Positions 43,731 through 55,214 of a DNA stretch of 64,000 nucleotides are shown here, piece by piece. The notes under the pieces were generated by a model. The model did not search any database. It worked only from the letters and a program-made list of their open reading frames with translations, and was not told where the DNA came from. Made by a program: the position numbers and the translations under genes. How positions within the stretch are numbered: position 1 is the stretch's first letter; the number at the start of each line of letters is the position of its first letter. The stretch is from positions 1-64,000 of the forward strand of contig JARKIF010000053.1 in assembly GCA_029378245.1 (NCBI GenBank), given 5' to 3'. The DNA is from Roridomyces roridus (Eukaryota; Basidiomycota; Agaricomycetes; Agaricales; Mycenaceae).

Positions 43731-45345
43731 TCACCGCGCGCCGCCCTTCGCCGACCGTTTCATCATCGAATCCACCTTCTTCCAGCGTTCATCGTACTCG
43801 GACGCCTCCGGTAACACAGTCGCCTCCCATTCGATATTCCCATCCAAACTATCAATGAGCGTCTCGATCGTCTTCAATCCCGGGAAAATGCGCGCAAGGT
43901 ACAAGGCGACAGGGCGTGGGTTCGAAATCGGCGAGGCCTCGACGTCGAGAGTCTCCAGACTGGGAAGCGAGAAACTTGAGTTCGAGGTCGGAACGACGGT
44001 CGCGTTGAATACAATGCCGAGCTTGTTCAACTTTGGGCAGTATTGAGCGAAAGAATCGAGGCATCGCAGGGTGGTGCGTGGGGCTGCGGTGCCGTAGAAC
44101 GACTCGATATTGAGTTTCTCGATGTGCCGCCACGAGCGTGCCATGTCGGTGACAATGGCGTCATCCAGATCGACGCCAACCCCTGACAAGATGATCACGG
44201 ACGTCAAATTGACGAACGAGAACAGAGGACGGAGGGACGAGGGTGGGACGAGATAGTCGGGGGCGTCGGACACGTCGATCACGGTGTACCCTTCGCTGAA
44301 GTTGAACTCCTTGAGCGTGGTATAAGAAATCCCACGCGCTGCAGCGGACAGCACCGACTCCACCTGACTCGGTGTCGAGAAGTCGCGAGTTTCGCCGGTG
44401 AACTCCACAAGCGGGATGCCACGTCCGAGCTTGAGGAAATCCTGCATAGAGTCGGGATCAGAGGTGAAATGCAATGTCTGGAGCGACGGGAAGAATGGCT
44501 GGTCGCTTGGGACATTGAAGCCAGATGGGAAAGCCCCAAGCCTCAGATCCCGGAGACTGTGAAGGCGGGAAATGTGAATGAGGGCGGCGTGATCGAGGAT
44601 GTCGGTGAGCAGCCTTTTGAGGCCGTTCAAGCCGCGCACGCACTGCGAGACAGCAGATGCGGCAGAGGACATCATTTTCGCACTCCCCGCGTCTAGAATC
44701 CGACAGTTGATGTCGTTCAACTGGGGACAGCGCAGGGCGAGTCCCGACATGAGTTCCGCGGCAGCGGGAGTCGCGCAAGGAACGCGAATCGTCGTGAGCT
44801 GCGGACCAAGAAAGTGGTGGATGAAGCCGAAGTCACTGGCTTTGTGCTCCCAATAAAGACCCTGGAGGATGGGGAATATGGTGGGGGAGAGCCAGGAGCT
44901 CGCGGCTGGGAGCACGGACGCGGGATCGGCGTAATTGGAATCGGAGAAGAGGTGCTGGATGCACGGTGCATAGAAACGGACGCGTTCCAAGTCCAATTCT
45001 TTCAGAGGGCGAAGCAGTATCTGGCGGAAATCAGCGGTCGATAGAGGTCCGACGCGTTGTGGCACGCACCATGCGGTATTTTATGAAGAATAATTCACCC
45101 GTCGATTCGAGTTTGTAGGCGTCGGATGGAAGACACCGAAGGAGGTTCAGCAATGTCACTGAGTCCCAGATTATGCGGAGTGCGTTGGGAAAGAAGACGG
45201 CCTTCGAGGTACGGGCCAGCACAACGAGGTCGCCCAATCTCGCTTTGGTGACTTCGAGAGTGATGCGGAAAGGGTGCCATGTGCGCGTATCCAGCTGAGT
45301 GCATATACGATCCACAATCTCGGGGATTTGCAGAGCACGATGCAT
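43731..45345 (-). CDS. F-box/LRR-like protein, intact paralogue
   Basis: Start ATG at 45345 (MHRALQIPEIVDRICTQLD). Exon 1 encodes the F-box-like N-terminus with LVVLARTSKAVFFPNALRIIW. The intron GTGCGT..CGCCAG (about 45072-45024) ends before ILLRPLKELDLERVRFYAP. Exon 2 is long and uninterrupted, with leucine-rich segments (LISRLHSLRDLRLGAFPS-like; FFPSLQTLHFTSDPDS; FVNLTSVIILSGVGVDLDDA; MARSWRHIEKLNIESFYGT; LRCLDSFAQYCPKLNKLGI; LETLDVEASPISNPRPVALY). It ends at a TGA at 43731. F-box proteins recruit substrates to SCF ubiquitin ligases; here the substrate is unknown. At about 430 residues it is full-length for this agaric family. Confidence 0.75.
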
Positions 45346-45452
45346 GGTGGCGGAAGAAAAAGCGCGGTGCACAGCATTGCACACAGGAACAAATTGAATA
45401 AGCCGTCAGTGATCCATTGATGCATCAATCGCCGTTTGCTTTTTGATTGCTA

Positions 45453-45707
45453 CAGCGGTTTTCAAAACAGTATACGGGTTTTGATCCAGTGCTCCACCTT
45501 CGTTTGTGTTGACCTCTGTATGCCGGTGAGTCTGCTTCGACTCCACTCGCCTGCCCGGAAAGGGAAATGCCGTCCAGCCACGGCATAGCTCTTGAATTTA
45601 TTTGTGGAGTTGAGTGGAGCGGAAGCTCGACTCTCCGTCAAACAAAGGTCAGCAAAAATGTACGTGGAGCGAGGCTCCAAACCCGTATACTGTTTTGAAA
45701 ACCGCTG
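45453..45707. mobile_element. 255-bp Tc1/mariner-type MITE
   Basis: Ends are CAGCGGTTTTCAAAACAGTA and its exact reverse complement (26 bp or more perfect, then degenerate pairing through GTGGAGC), flanked by TA on each side (45451-45452 and 45708-45709). TA duplication and a CAG start fit Tc1/mariner. It has no ORF and is non-autonomous. Confidence 0.8.
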
Positions 45708-46455
45708 TATGTTCCTTGTAAGAGTACGAATAAGAATAAGGCCTAGGTCCCGCGCCTTGTACGTTCCTGTCTTTCTGACCAGTGATTCCATGGACCATGA
45801 TGACTTTGTGCTCCCTGAGGCTCTTTCTCTCAGCGCTTGCTCTGTCAGAGTCTGTCTAGGCGTCAGACTTCCTCCAAATTCCTCCGCTCAGCCACCATTT
45901 CCACCGACCAAAGAGAATGAATTTCGGACTCGATTTCCCAATGGTTCCATATTGAAAATCACTTACAGAACTAGCTACTGACACCTGGACTTCCCGTTCA
46001 AAGTTCAACGTTCAACTTCAAACCCTCGGCACCGCTCGCCGCGGAGGCTCGGTCAGCATTTCTGCGTTGTAGCACCTTTCGCGCCGCTGCCCCGGTCTCG
46101 AACTAGTCTCTCGTAGACAGACGCAATAACCGTCATCTCGTACCTCGACCGATTAGAGTCTCGAACATCCATCAGCAATTTTTTGGCCATGATTGCGGCT
46201 GCTTTGAGTTCCACCGCATTCCCCAACAATATTGCTGCGAGGGAGCGGATGGCGCAGGAAAAGATTCTTCGTTCTGAAAAAGCACGTCTGTAATACCAAT
46301 AATACATAACACTTACACACACATACAATTGATTTTCGTAAGTCCCGTGGCTCTCGGGCAAGTCTGGGACTTTGGGTTGAGTGTCGCTTACATCGGGTAC
46401 CCCGAGTGTCACCTCGATTCGCACTTTTTACATTCTTTCCGCCCAGGATCTACAC
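45708..46455. other. Intergenic region
   Basis: I see no gene in this stretch between the TA-flanked MITE and the end of the broken F-box gene. ORFs such as 46053-46424 (minus) have no recognisable features. Confidence 0.35.
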
Positions 46456-48665
46456 CTACGGAGTGAGTATGGACACCGCTTCACGAGACCGCTCTGCGAC
46501 AAAACACTTCAACATGGCCTCAACTTTCTTCCAGCGCCGATGGTAATCGAACGTTTGCGGTACAACGTCCTTCTCCCATTCTTCATCGTCCACCGCATCC
46601 GCCAACGTGTCGACATCGTTGAGGGGGGAAGATACCTGCCAGGAGTTCCGCGACAGGACGTGCTTTGGAGATGGGAGAAGCGTCCACGCCGAGACTTTCC
46701 AACTTGTCGAGGGAGAATTGACTCGACGATGTCGGAATCACGGTAGCATCAAACGCTAAAGCCAATCTGGTCAGGCGCGGTGAGTACTGTGCGAAAGCCT
46801 CCAGACAGCGCAGCGTGGTCCGAGGCGATCGTGTGCCGTACATTGAACCGAGCTCGAGGCGTTCGAGATGAGGCCAAGAACGAGCTATATCGGTGACGGT
46901 TGCATCGTCCCAGTCGATACCGACGGCAGACAACAGATGCAAATCTGTCAGATTTACGAAACAAAACAAGCCTTGAATCGACGAGGATTGTAAGAGGTAG
47001 TCAGAGGAGCGGTCACGGTCAAATGGATCAAACCCGTTGAAAAATGAGAACGTCTGGAGCATTAGAGGGGATATTCCCGCCGAAACGGCTGAAAAGAGTT
47101 GGTGAACCACGTCGGGGACGGACAATGAGTCGGAAGACTCGACTGAGAGTTCCACGATCCGTAGCTGTTTGGCCAGTTGGAGGAAATGGGTGGCAGATAT
47201 CATATCGGAGTTGAAATGCAGCGTCCGCAGGGATGGGAAGAACGGCTCGTTGGTGGAGGCAATCCAATCGGAAGGACACCCGCCTAGCAGCAAGTCCCGA
47301 AGACTCGTCAAGCGGGACAAATGCTCCAGTGCCGCACGCACTGCATTTTAACTACTTCTAGGCAAACCCCTTGCCTAGATGTCTAGACAAACCACTTTGG
47401 CAAGGATGTTTGCCTGGCCTTGTCTAGATAGTCTAGATACATGCATTTGGGTTAGTCTGAGTTTGTCTTTGCTCATCGTGGATTTAGACAAACCCAGATG
47501 AACCCAGACAAATGTTGCTCAAGCCAGAGCAATTGACAAGGCCTGCGCAGCGCTGTGCTGGCTGGTTTGCGAGCATTGTTGCATCAATGGGGAGCGGAGA
47601 TAGTGGTGAGAGGGAAAGAAAGGCAGGCAGGTCTGCAGGCCTGCACAGCGAGAGTCTATCATTGGCTGCATGGCGGTGGGCATCAAGATCAATTTGAAGA
47701 AGCTCTATTTTTCCCAGCCGTCATTCTGACAACAGATTTAGTGCGCAATGAGATCGGAACAGGCCTTGGTCATGAATTCAGGGGGATTTTCGTTGGCGGG
47801 ATAAACCTAGGCAAGCCCCGACAAGCCCTGATCAACCTCAGCGAGGTTGGTCGAGGACACCTCGTAGAACCTAGATTAACCCTCGGTCCAGACCAAGCCC
47901 GAGCAAGATAAATCAACCTACACGAAGCCAGACAAACCCAGACCCAACCTCGTAGAACCTAGATTACCCCTTGCCTAGAAATGGGCAAAATGCAGTGACG
48001 GTCTAATACACCTGCGTAGCATATCTCCAGATGTACAAGCCGCGTACGCACTCGGAGGCGGCGGAGACAGCGAGCGATTGTAGATCCGGTGGCCTCCCAT
48101 AACTCAGATAGGTTACATCTGTCAAGCGAGAACAGCGCAGACCAAGACCGGCAGATATTCTCCATCGTGTGTCCAATGAAGACCGTGTAGATTCGGAAAC
48201 ATTCCGGAAAGCCAAGGGCTCGCGCTCGGAAGAATAGTCGAAGGTTTGGTGCAAATTGAATCAGAGTATAGGTGTTGAATGTATGGCGCATAGAAGCCAA
48301 CGCGGTCAAAGTCCGAGTCTCCCAGAGGGCGAAGTGGTGATCAGCCATCAATAAGTACTGGAGGCCTATGTAGAGGAGGCGCCCACCATGGCATAGTCTG
48401 TGGACCAATTGTTCTCCTTCGCTCCAATTTCGAAGGAGTCCTCAGGAAGACAACGGCGAAGCACACTCATGATGGTCGTCGAGTTCCAGATAACGCGGAG
48501 GGCGTGGCTCGAGAAAACGGGTGACGTCCGGGCGAGCACGGCAAGGTCTCTTTGCTTCGGGCGACTGACATCGCCTCTCGATCTCCAAGGAATGTGTATC
48601 GCTCCACCCGACAATTCCAAACAAAAGAGATCCACGATCTCGGGGAGTTCCAGGCAACGGTGCAT
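46456..48665 (-). pseudogene. F-box/LRR-like paralogue broken by a CACTA element and two frameshifts
   Basis: ATG at 48665 (MHRCLELPEIVDLFCLELSG) starts a normal F-box exon (RDLAVLARTSPVFSSHALRV). The middle is cut at 47998 by a 659-bp CACTA-type element; removing it with one ACG joins AGVLDR to AALEHLSRLTSLRDLLLGG in frame. Two other lesions are visible. One is a 1-bp shift between SECVRGL and VHLEICYAG near 48030. The other is at a C-run near 46630, after which the true frame continues LNDVDTLADAVDDEEWEK to the stop at 46456. The LRR-like segments in between are well preserved (FFPSLRTLHFNSDMISATHF; MYGTRSPRTTLRCLEAFAQY), so the decay is recent. Confidence 0.75.
47339..47997. mobile_element. 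Non-autonomous CACTA-type element (659 bp)
   Basis: It starts CACTGCATTTT and ends AAAATGCAGTG. TIRs continue to TTCTAGGCAA with mismatches. It is flanked by ACG (47336-47338 and 47998-48000), a 3-bp duplication. Subterminal repeats of AACCTAGATTA / TAGACAAACC type are abundant. These are hallmarks of CACTA (CMC) elements. No transposase. Confidence 0.85.
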
Positions 48666-48760
48666 AGTCGTAGATTGTGGTGGAGCGGAAGAAGGATGTC
48701 GTGCTAATGATGTCCAAATACCGTTTACATTCGGATCATAAAAGGTACAAAAAATCCCAT

Positions 48761-50370
48761 TCACGAAACCTGACGCCTCTCGGCATACCGCTCCAATGCT
48801 TTCTCGACTTTCTTCCACAGGACATCATACTCGAATGCTTCAGGCACCAAGTTCTCCTCCCACCCCTCATCGTCATCCAATATATCGGCCAGCGTTCCGA
48901 CAGACGTCAAGCCAGGGAAAACGCGCGAGATGAATTCGGCAACAGGGCGCACTGTTGTAATCGGTGAGGCCTCGACATGGAATCTTGTCAAACCCTCGAG
49001 GCGAAATTCGCCTTGGGATGGCGGAATCTCAGTCGCATCAAATGTGATGGTCAACTCGGTGAGGTGAGGGCAATACTGGGCAAAAGCCTCGAGGCTTCGG
49101 AGCGTGGCGCGAGGCCGCGAGGTGCCAAAGTACGACTCAAACTGCAGGCGTTCAATGTGTGGCCATGAACGAGCCATATCGGTGATCGTGGTGTCGTCCA
49201 AGTCGACGCCCGCAGCCGATAGGAAAGATACGGTGGTGAGGTTTCGAAAAGGGAGGAGGAGGCGGAGGGAGGAGGACCGGATGACATGGTTGGGCCGGTC
49301 GGAGTCCTCCAGGATACCGAACCCGACCCCAAATATGAATTCCTTCAGCGAGGAGTCGATGATTTTGGGCGCAGCCACAGAAAGTAGCTGGTGCACGACA
49401 TCTGCAGTCGAGAAGGCGGATGCCATTTCCAGCGAAAATTCGGCCAGTGGAAATTGATCGTGATCGCCCCGTTCGAAGAAACGCATCGCAGAGTCAAAGT
49501 CCTGGAGGTGCAATTTGGCCAGCTGCGGAAAAAACGGCTGCGTGTCCGGAGGAGGAAGGTCTGCAGGGAGTCGGATGAGACTCAACTCCTCGAAGCTCGG
49601 GAGGCGAGACAGATGTTCGAATGTATCTCGGTCGAGCAGTTCCGTGTGCAGTGCCCGGATTCGGCCCAAGCCACGTACGCATTCCCAGACAGGGGATGCT
49701 TTTGCGTCCGATGTGGTTCTATTAGAGCATGACAAATATGTCAACTCAGGACAGCGCGTAGCAATGCTCGATACCAGCATCGAGGCAGCGGGGGAGTCTT
49801 CGGAGATTTTAAGTGTGGTGATACGGGGACTGATGAAGGAGTCGATGAAGTTGAAATCACCCCCCTCGTATCCCCAAGAAATACCCCGGAGAAGCGGAAA
49901 CTGCTTCTCGGAGAGCCACGGGCGAAGACTAGAAAACATAGCCGAGGCATCGGCGTCCACGGAGTGGGCGAAAAGATATTGGACGTGTTGACTATAGAGT
50001 GCGAGACGCTCCAAGTCGGACTCTTTCAAAGAGCGACGTGGGGTCTTTAACAAAGGGTCAGTCATGGTAGGCGGCGTCTGGTTCCACCCACCATGCTATC
50101 TATATATTTCGGCTGATATTCGGCGTAACTCAGCCTGTAGGTCTCCGATGGGAGACAACAGAGCAGGCGGATTAAAGGGACCGACTTCCAGAGCAGCCGA
50201 AGTGCGTGGCTGGAGAAGACAGTCGAGGTCCTTGCCAGAACTGCGAGGTGGCACTGGTGCGGACGGGTCGGTTCGTGGGCGGAGATCCAGAGCTCAAAGG
50301 ATTGCGGTGGCGGAATCAGGCGAGAGCAAATGAGCGCCACAAGCTCCGGGACTTTGAGGCAAGGATGCAT
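48761..50370 (-). CDS. F-box/LRR-like protein, intact paralogue
   Basis: ATG at 50370 (MHPCLKVPELVALICSRLIP). Exon 1 carries HLAVLARTSTVFSSHALRLLW and ends YIDSM. The intron GTGGGT..TTAAAG (about 50084-50039) joins it to TPRRSLKESDLERLALYSQH. Exon 2 is one long frame with repeat segments LSRLPSFEELSLIRLPADLP, FFPQLAKLHLQDFDSAM, FRNLTTVSFLSAAGVDLDD, MARSWPHIERLQFESYFGT and RFHVEASPITTVRPVAEFI, ending at 48761. It is the same length class as the gene at 43731. Its start region and the next ORF (50473) lie head to head, about 100 bp apart. Confidence 0.75.
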
Positions 50371-50472
50371 GACGGTGGAGAGAAAGAGAGCCGCACAATC
50401 AAGCTTAAGCATGCCAATACAAAGCCAGTGTGATCAATCATTTTCTGATCCTGCTTCTTGCCCTTCTCCTCC

Positions 50473-50757
50473 ATGCATCGCTGCCTCGGGGTTCCCGAAC
50501 TCGTGTCGTTCGATGCCGGCGTGATCCCCGAATCACACGGTGAACTATTACTTGAGGGCTTGGTATATTTGGACGTCGAGAGCTCACCGATTGGGGACCC
50601 TGTCCGCGCTGGCCAGTACATCCGCGCTTTCTTTCCCAAGCTCAGACGTATTGAGACGCTTTATGATATGCTTCTCGATGCTTCTGAGGGAGCCCACGAC
50701 CTGGGAGCCGCCGTGGCGCCTGGTATTCTTGAACTCACGTTGGTTGGAAGGATGTAG
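50473..50757 (+). CDS. Internally deleted F-box paralogue (94-residue chimera)
   Basis: The ORF starts MHRCLGVPELV, the family's first 11 residues, and goes straight into FDAGVIPESHGELLLEGLVY, then LDVESSPIGDPVRAGQYIRA, FFPKLRRIETLYDMLL and a stop at 50755-50757. The second part matches the last ~85 residues of the 48761 gene (FDATEIPPSQGEFRLEGL; VEASPITTVRPVAEFI). About 330 residues are missing, with the frame kept. It may be a dead relic or a small dominant-negative-like protein; nothing in sequence decides this. Confidence 0.5.
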   Translation: MHRCLGVPELVSFDAGVIPESHGELLLEGLVYLDVESSPIGDPVRAGQYIRAFFPKLRRIETLYDMLLDASEGAHDLGAAVAPGILELTLVGRM

Positions 50758-50965
50758 AGAGAGTACTCTGCGGAGGGGGTATAAAAGTAAGTAAATTGTT
50801 GGCTCCCAACGAGCGCTCACTCATTCGCTACACTTTGATTCAGAAATTTGTAGCCATTGCTTGATATCGCAGTGGAACGACTCATTGCTCATGTAGACAA
50901 GCTGTCCGAACTAACTTGAAGTTCGAAATACATACAGTCTAAGAATGCAATACAACCACTGGCGG

Positions 50966-52248
50966 TTACTTTCCCTCTCCACCTCCCCCAAACGCTTCAA
51001 CCAACGCCTCCGCCCATCTTTCATACGCATCCGGACTTGTAGACTGCCACGCCTGCTCGATATGCACAAACTCCCCCGTCGTCGTATTCGCCAACGCCGC
51101 ATGCGTGCAGACCTGCGACGCATCGATGCCGTTGACGAGTCGGCCAAAGACGTTGTCGGTTGCGGTGAGGCTGCAAGAGCTGTCGGATGGGAGGGAGACG
51201 TTCCAGGGTGCGAAGGATTGGATGAGCGCGTTTTTGAATCGTTTTATAGGCCGGTCGGTAGAGTCGGTGTACCATGCGACGGAGGAAGCGCTTCTCGCTG
51301 CCGAGTGGTTAGCAGAGGATAGAGAAGGCAGAGAGATACGAACCGATACCGCTGGACATGAACATGGAGTCGGTGGGGCAGCTCGTCTCTGCCTTGCCAT
51401 GCAGCTGGATGATTGCACATGATTCGGAGGGACATCCGCCATTCGCGCGCTGCCATTCTAGAATTGCAGTGCTCGCAGAATGGAACGGTTCATTCTGTGT
51501 TTCTTGGTCAACCAAAAACTGAGAAAATTATGCCGCCAAAGAAACGCACCACATCGTGAGTTGGGTCAGTCTTGTAATACACCGTCTTCGCAGAAGTCGG
51601 GATGACACAGTCCGACTGGGCCTCGTACGCCTCTCGATGTCGACCAGAAATCAAAAGACTTCGTGCCCCAGTGGCAGAGAAAAGGGCTGCAGCTTGCAAG
51701 GCCGTCGGCCCGTCAAATATGGGGTGCGGCGCCGCAAGATGAACGGTCAGCTCCACTGCGTCGTGGGTGGCCGGGACAGCCACGAGTCCCCATCCGTTCA
51801 CGTAGACGCCATCGATCGCATTTAATTCCGAAGCAATGCAATACTGCAGGCCGCTCGTCGAGTCCGTGAAGAGTGAAACGCCGTAGATGTCGGCGATAGC
51901 CTCGGGCACGACGACCGAGGTGCAGTTTCCGTCGACAGACAGAAGAGACGAGACGAGGGCTTCCCATGCGGAAAGTTGGTCGCTCGATGGTTGGGCAGCA
52001 GCGTACGTGTCTTCGATATAGTACTGCTGAGAGACGGTGTAGTTGTAGAAGCAAGCGATGAGGTCGTCGAAAGTCGCTGTGGTGTTTTGTAAGCAGGGTA
52101 TCGGGGTCGAGACGCTGAAGGGTTGGAAGATGGAGGAGAGCATCACCAGGGCGGCGTTCATGCTGAGCCAGTGCCACATCGCGGTGGGGGTAAGGGATGC
52201 GAGTGGGATGCGTCTGAGTGGCAGAGAGCGGTCGTTGAGCGGTGCCAT
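50966..52248 (-). CDS. Secreted or membrane-anchored protein of unknown function
   Basis: Start either at 52248 (MAPLNDRSLPLRR) or at the internal ATG 52179, which opens directly into a hydrophobic signal-like segment (MWHWLSMNAALVMLSSIFQP) followed by the small-residue stretch FSVSTPIPC. The mature part is rich in paired Cys and N-glycosylation sites (CLQNTTATFDDL; CFYNYTVSQQYY; GNCTSVVV). Introns lie near 51552-51510 and 51344-51300. Later conserved-looking blocks are CAIIQLHGKAETSCPTDSMF, SSVAWYTDSTDRPIKRFKNA, FAPWNVSLPSDSSCSL and VFGRLVNGIDASQVC. I recall related agaric secreted proteins but no assigned function. Stop at 50966-50968. Confidence 0.6.
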
Positions 52249-52297
52249 ATAAGGCGGTCGTAAGCGGCCGGAACGGAGATCCGAGTCGGTGGCAGTA

Positions 52298-52816
52298 GGA
52301 CCCGTGAGTATCCAGGTCGGATCCGAAAATCGGCCCCTCCAAAATTTTTTGTCCGGACTCGGCATCGCGCCGACCCACATTTTTTTGTCCGGACCGCATT
52401 GTAACCCCAAATTTTTCAGATTTTCAGTCCGGATCGTGCTCTGACCTAAAAATCGCGAAAAATCGCAGAAAAGTCCTGGGGCTCCTCGGGCTGTTTAAGG
52501 GCGGAGTGGCAATCATTTGACTTCTGTTTCAGCTATCCAACAATGGCACGGCGTGTACCGTCCGGTCCGTGCCACAAAAAACAACGCCACCCGCCAACCG
52601 CCGCCACCCGCCGCTTGTCATCCGCCGCAGCGCCCTTGATCTTGTCCGGACTGTGATCTGAGGTGTCGACCCCCGCGGGGCCTTGTCCGGACTGCCGATC
52701 CGAGCTCGTCTGCCTCGAGGCTGATATTGTCCGGATTCTGAGCGCACCTCCAGGTCAGGCGGTCGATTTTTTGTCCGGACTCCTGATCAAACCTCGGATC
52801 AGATAATCACGGGTCC
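52298..52816. mobile_element. 519-bp TIR element rich in TGTCCGGAC
   Basis: The ends read inward GGACCCGTGAGTATC and GGACCCGTGATTATC (one mismatch in 15). The interior carries at least six TTGTCCGGA(C/T) motifs in both orientations and no ORF of note. A target duplication is unclear (AGTA left, AGTG right). It sits between the divergent 52248 and 52863 genes and may contribute to their promoters. Confidence 0.6.
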
Positions 52817-52862
52817 AGTGGCCGTCGGCCGAGGCCCGAACGCTGACCTGACTGCCACCACC

Positions 52863-54980
52863 ATGTCGACATTCTGGGTGGTCCTGTTCCTCCACTTTCT
52901 CTCCTCCCTCGCGTCCCAGACGGTGTTCAATACAACATCTCGCAGCAACAGGTACCGATCCAAATGCCGATCCAAATGACAGGATGAGGCAGTCCACTGA
53001 CGCGGCATGTCCTTATCTCAGGGTGGCCGCATACGATGACGGCATTCACGCCTATGGAGGACCTGAGCGCGCTATCAGACACACATTTCAGCGTTCTGGG
53101 TCACCCCGCGTTCCCGAACTACAATGTACGCATCAAGAAGAGCGCGTTCTGCGACGAGACTGTCGGGTGCGTTCCTCAGCTCCGATAAGCGAGCATCACT
53201 TGACCGAAGATTATCGATTAGTGCCTACACGGGATACATCGACATTGAAGCGCGACATATCTTCTTCTACTTTTTCGAGAGCAGAAACGACCCTGACACG
53301 GACGATGTGATTTTTTGGACCAACGGAGGTGCGTGCCAGTGCCTGCTCAGCCGAGGACTTATCTGATTTCCACCGGAGGCCCTGGATGTAGCTCCAGTCT
53401 CGGACTTTTCATGGAACTAGGTGTGTCCCGTTTCTTGGGCTTGTCTATATACCCAACTGTGATATCGCAGGCCCCTGCCGCATCTCGGACGCCAATGGCC
53501 CGTCCTTCCATCCTGAGAGTTGGAACACCAATGCAAATATCTTCTTCGTTGACCAGCCCATCGGCGTTGGTTTCAGTTACGCCGACTACGGGGAGAGCGT
53601 CGTCAGTTTCCCCTTTGCCCGCAGTGGAATCACCTCACATCGTTCCAGAGCACGACCGAAGAAGCGGCCAAAGATATCGCAGCTTTCGTCTTTGTGTTTT
53701 TCGAGCACTTTACAAAGTTCAAAGGGCGGGCGTTACACATGGCGGGTGAATCATACGGGGTGCGTCGTGCGAGCATTCGTCCCGAGTCCGCGCGGACTCA
53801 GGCCGAGTTGCACAAGGCCGTTACGTCCCTGTCTTTGCTGCTGAAGTCTACGACCAAAACGCCAAGCGTCTCGCCGAGGGATTCACACCCATAAACCTCG
53901 AGTCTGTCATGATTGGTGCGTGTCGGTGAATAACTAGTGCGGGTATTAACTTTCAGTAGGAAACGGAATCACGGACTTTTACCACCAAATGACTTCGTTG
54001 TTCGATATGCAATGCACCTCCGCTTCGGTGCCGCCTACACTGAGCGTTGCGTGAGTCTGTTGAATTCATTCCCAATCGTCGTTCGTCAATATCGATGCAG
54101 GGAATGTGTTCGCATGAAGCAGATGGTACGTGCACTCGTTCAATCTTCGACCCGTGGATCGACGTGAAACCAGATCCCTCGATGCGAGAAGAGACTCAGG
54201 GAATCCTGCGTGGACAAGTTCGATGCTGTCGACTGCGTTGCCGCCGGTGCTTTTTGCGAGACTCATCTTGAGCTGCCGTTCTGGCTGTCCGGTACGTCCA
54301 CATTCCGCTCCACTGCTTCCCCTTCTAAGGATACATCAGAACGGAATCCGTACGATATATCCCAGCCTTGCGACGCGAAGGGCATGGAGGACCTGTGTTA
54401 CCCTGTTACCCGGCAAGTCCTTACTTCCTTGCATTCTCCCCTCGCTCATCTATCTACATTCAGACATATATCCAACTACCTCTCCCTCCCCTCCATCCGA
54501 CAATCTCTAGGCGTCGACCCCGCCGTCCCAGCCAACTTCTCCTCCTGCTCACCCATCGTCGGCGCAGCCTTCAACGCCCACCTAGATGGCCTCCGCCCCA
54601 CTCAAGACTACCTCGGCGCGCTCCTCGAACGTGGCGTGCGCGTGCTCATCTACGTGGGCACGTACGATTGGATATGTAATTGGGTGGGCAATGAGCGGTG
54701 GACGCTTGCGCTTGAGTGGAGTGGAAGGGAGGCGTTTAATAACGAGGCGTTGAGACCGTGGGCTATCGGTGGGAATTTCACCGGCGACAAAGGGAGAGCG
54801 GGGTTGGTGAGGAGTGCGAAGGGGTTGACTTTTATGACGATTGATGCTGCGGGGCATATGGTATGTTTTCAATGGAACTTGAACTTGGGGGTGTGGACTT
54901 ATCGCTTGCAGGTTCCGTACGATAAGCCGAAGGAGGCGTTGCATCTCATGCAGCGGTGGATATCTGGGGAGGGCTTCTGA
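52863..54980 (+). CDS. Secreted serine carboxypeptidase (peptidase family S10)
   Basis: ATG at 52863 opens a signal peptide (STFWVVLFLHFLSSLASQ). S10 landmarks follow: HIFFYFFESRNDPDTDDVIF, WTNGGPGCSS (oxyanion-hole region, spliced near 53333-53381), IFFVDQPIGVGFSYADYG, and the catalytic Ser in HMAGESYGGRYVPVFAAEVY (spliced near 53759-53807). GNGITDFYHQM is next. The catalytic Asp lies in LIYVGTYDWICNWVGN, and the catalytic His in MTIDAAGHMVPYDKP (spliced near 54861-54910), with stop at 54978-54980. All three catalytic residues are present. The enzyme removes C-terminal residues in vacuole or secretory pathway. The exon-1/exon-2 join is unclear: the obvious GT/AG pair (52952-53020) leaves a phase mismatch, so the start region may be mis-modelled or broken. 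Confidence 0.85.
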
Positions 54981-55214
54981 ACGAACCGTGTTCCTCGTGT
55001 TTATTCGGTCTCCTTCAAGCACCTGAAAGAACTCGTGGCACGATATCCATGCCTGCGGAAGCTGGGGTTGGGTTCGCGGTTTCATCATTGGAGAGAAAGT
55101 CTGACGAGTCTGGGGCATTGTAGAAGTCGACGGATAGAAGGAAGATATGGGTGAGGGTTGTTGAGTGATTTCATGGCTCGTGGCTCGTAATTATGAATTT
55201 GCATTCAAAATCCC

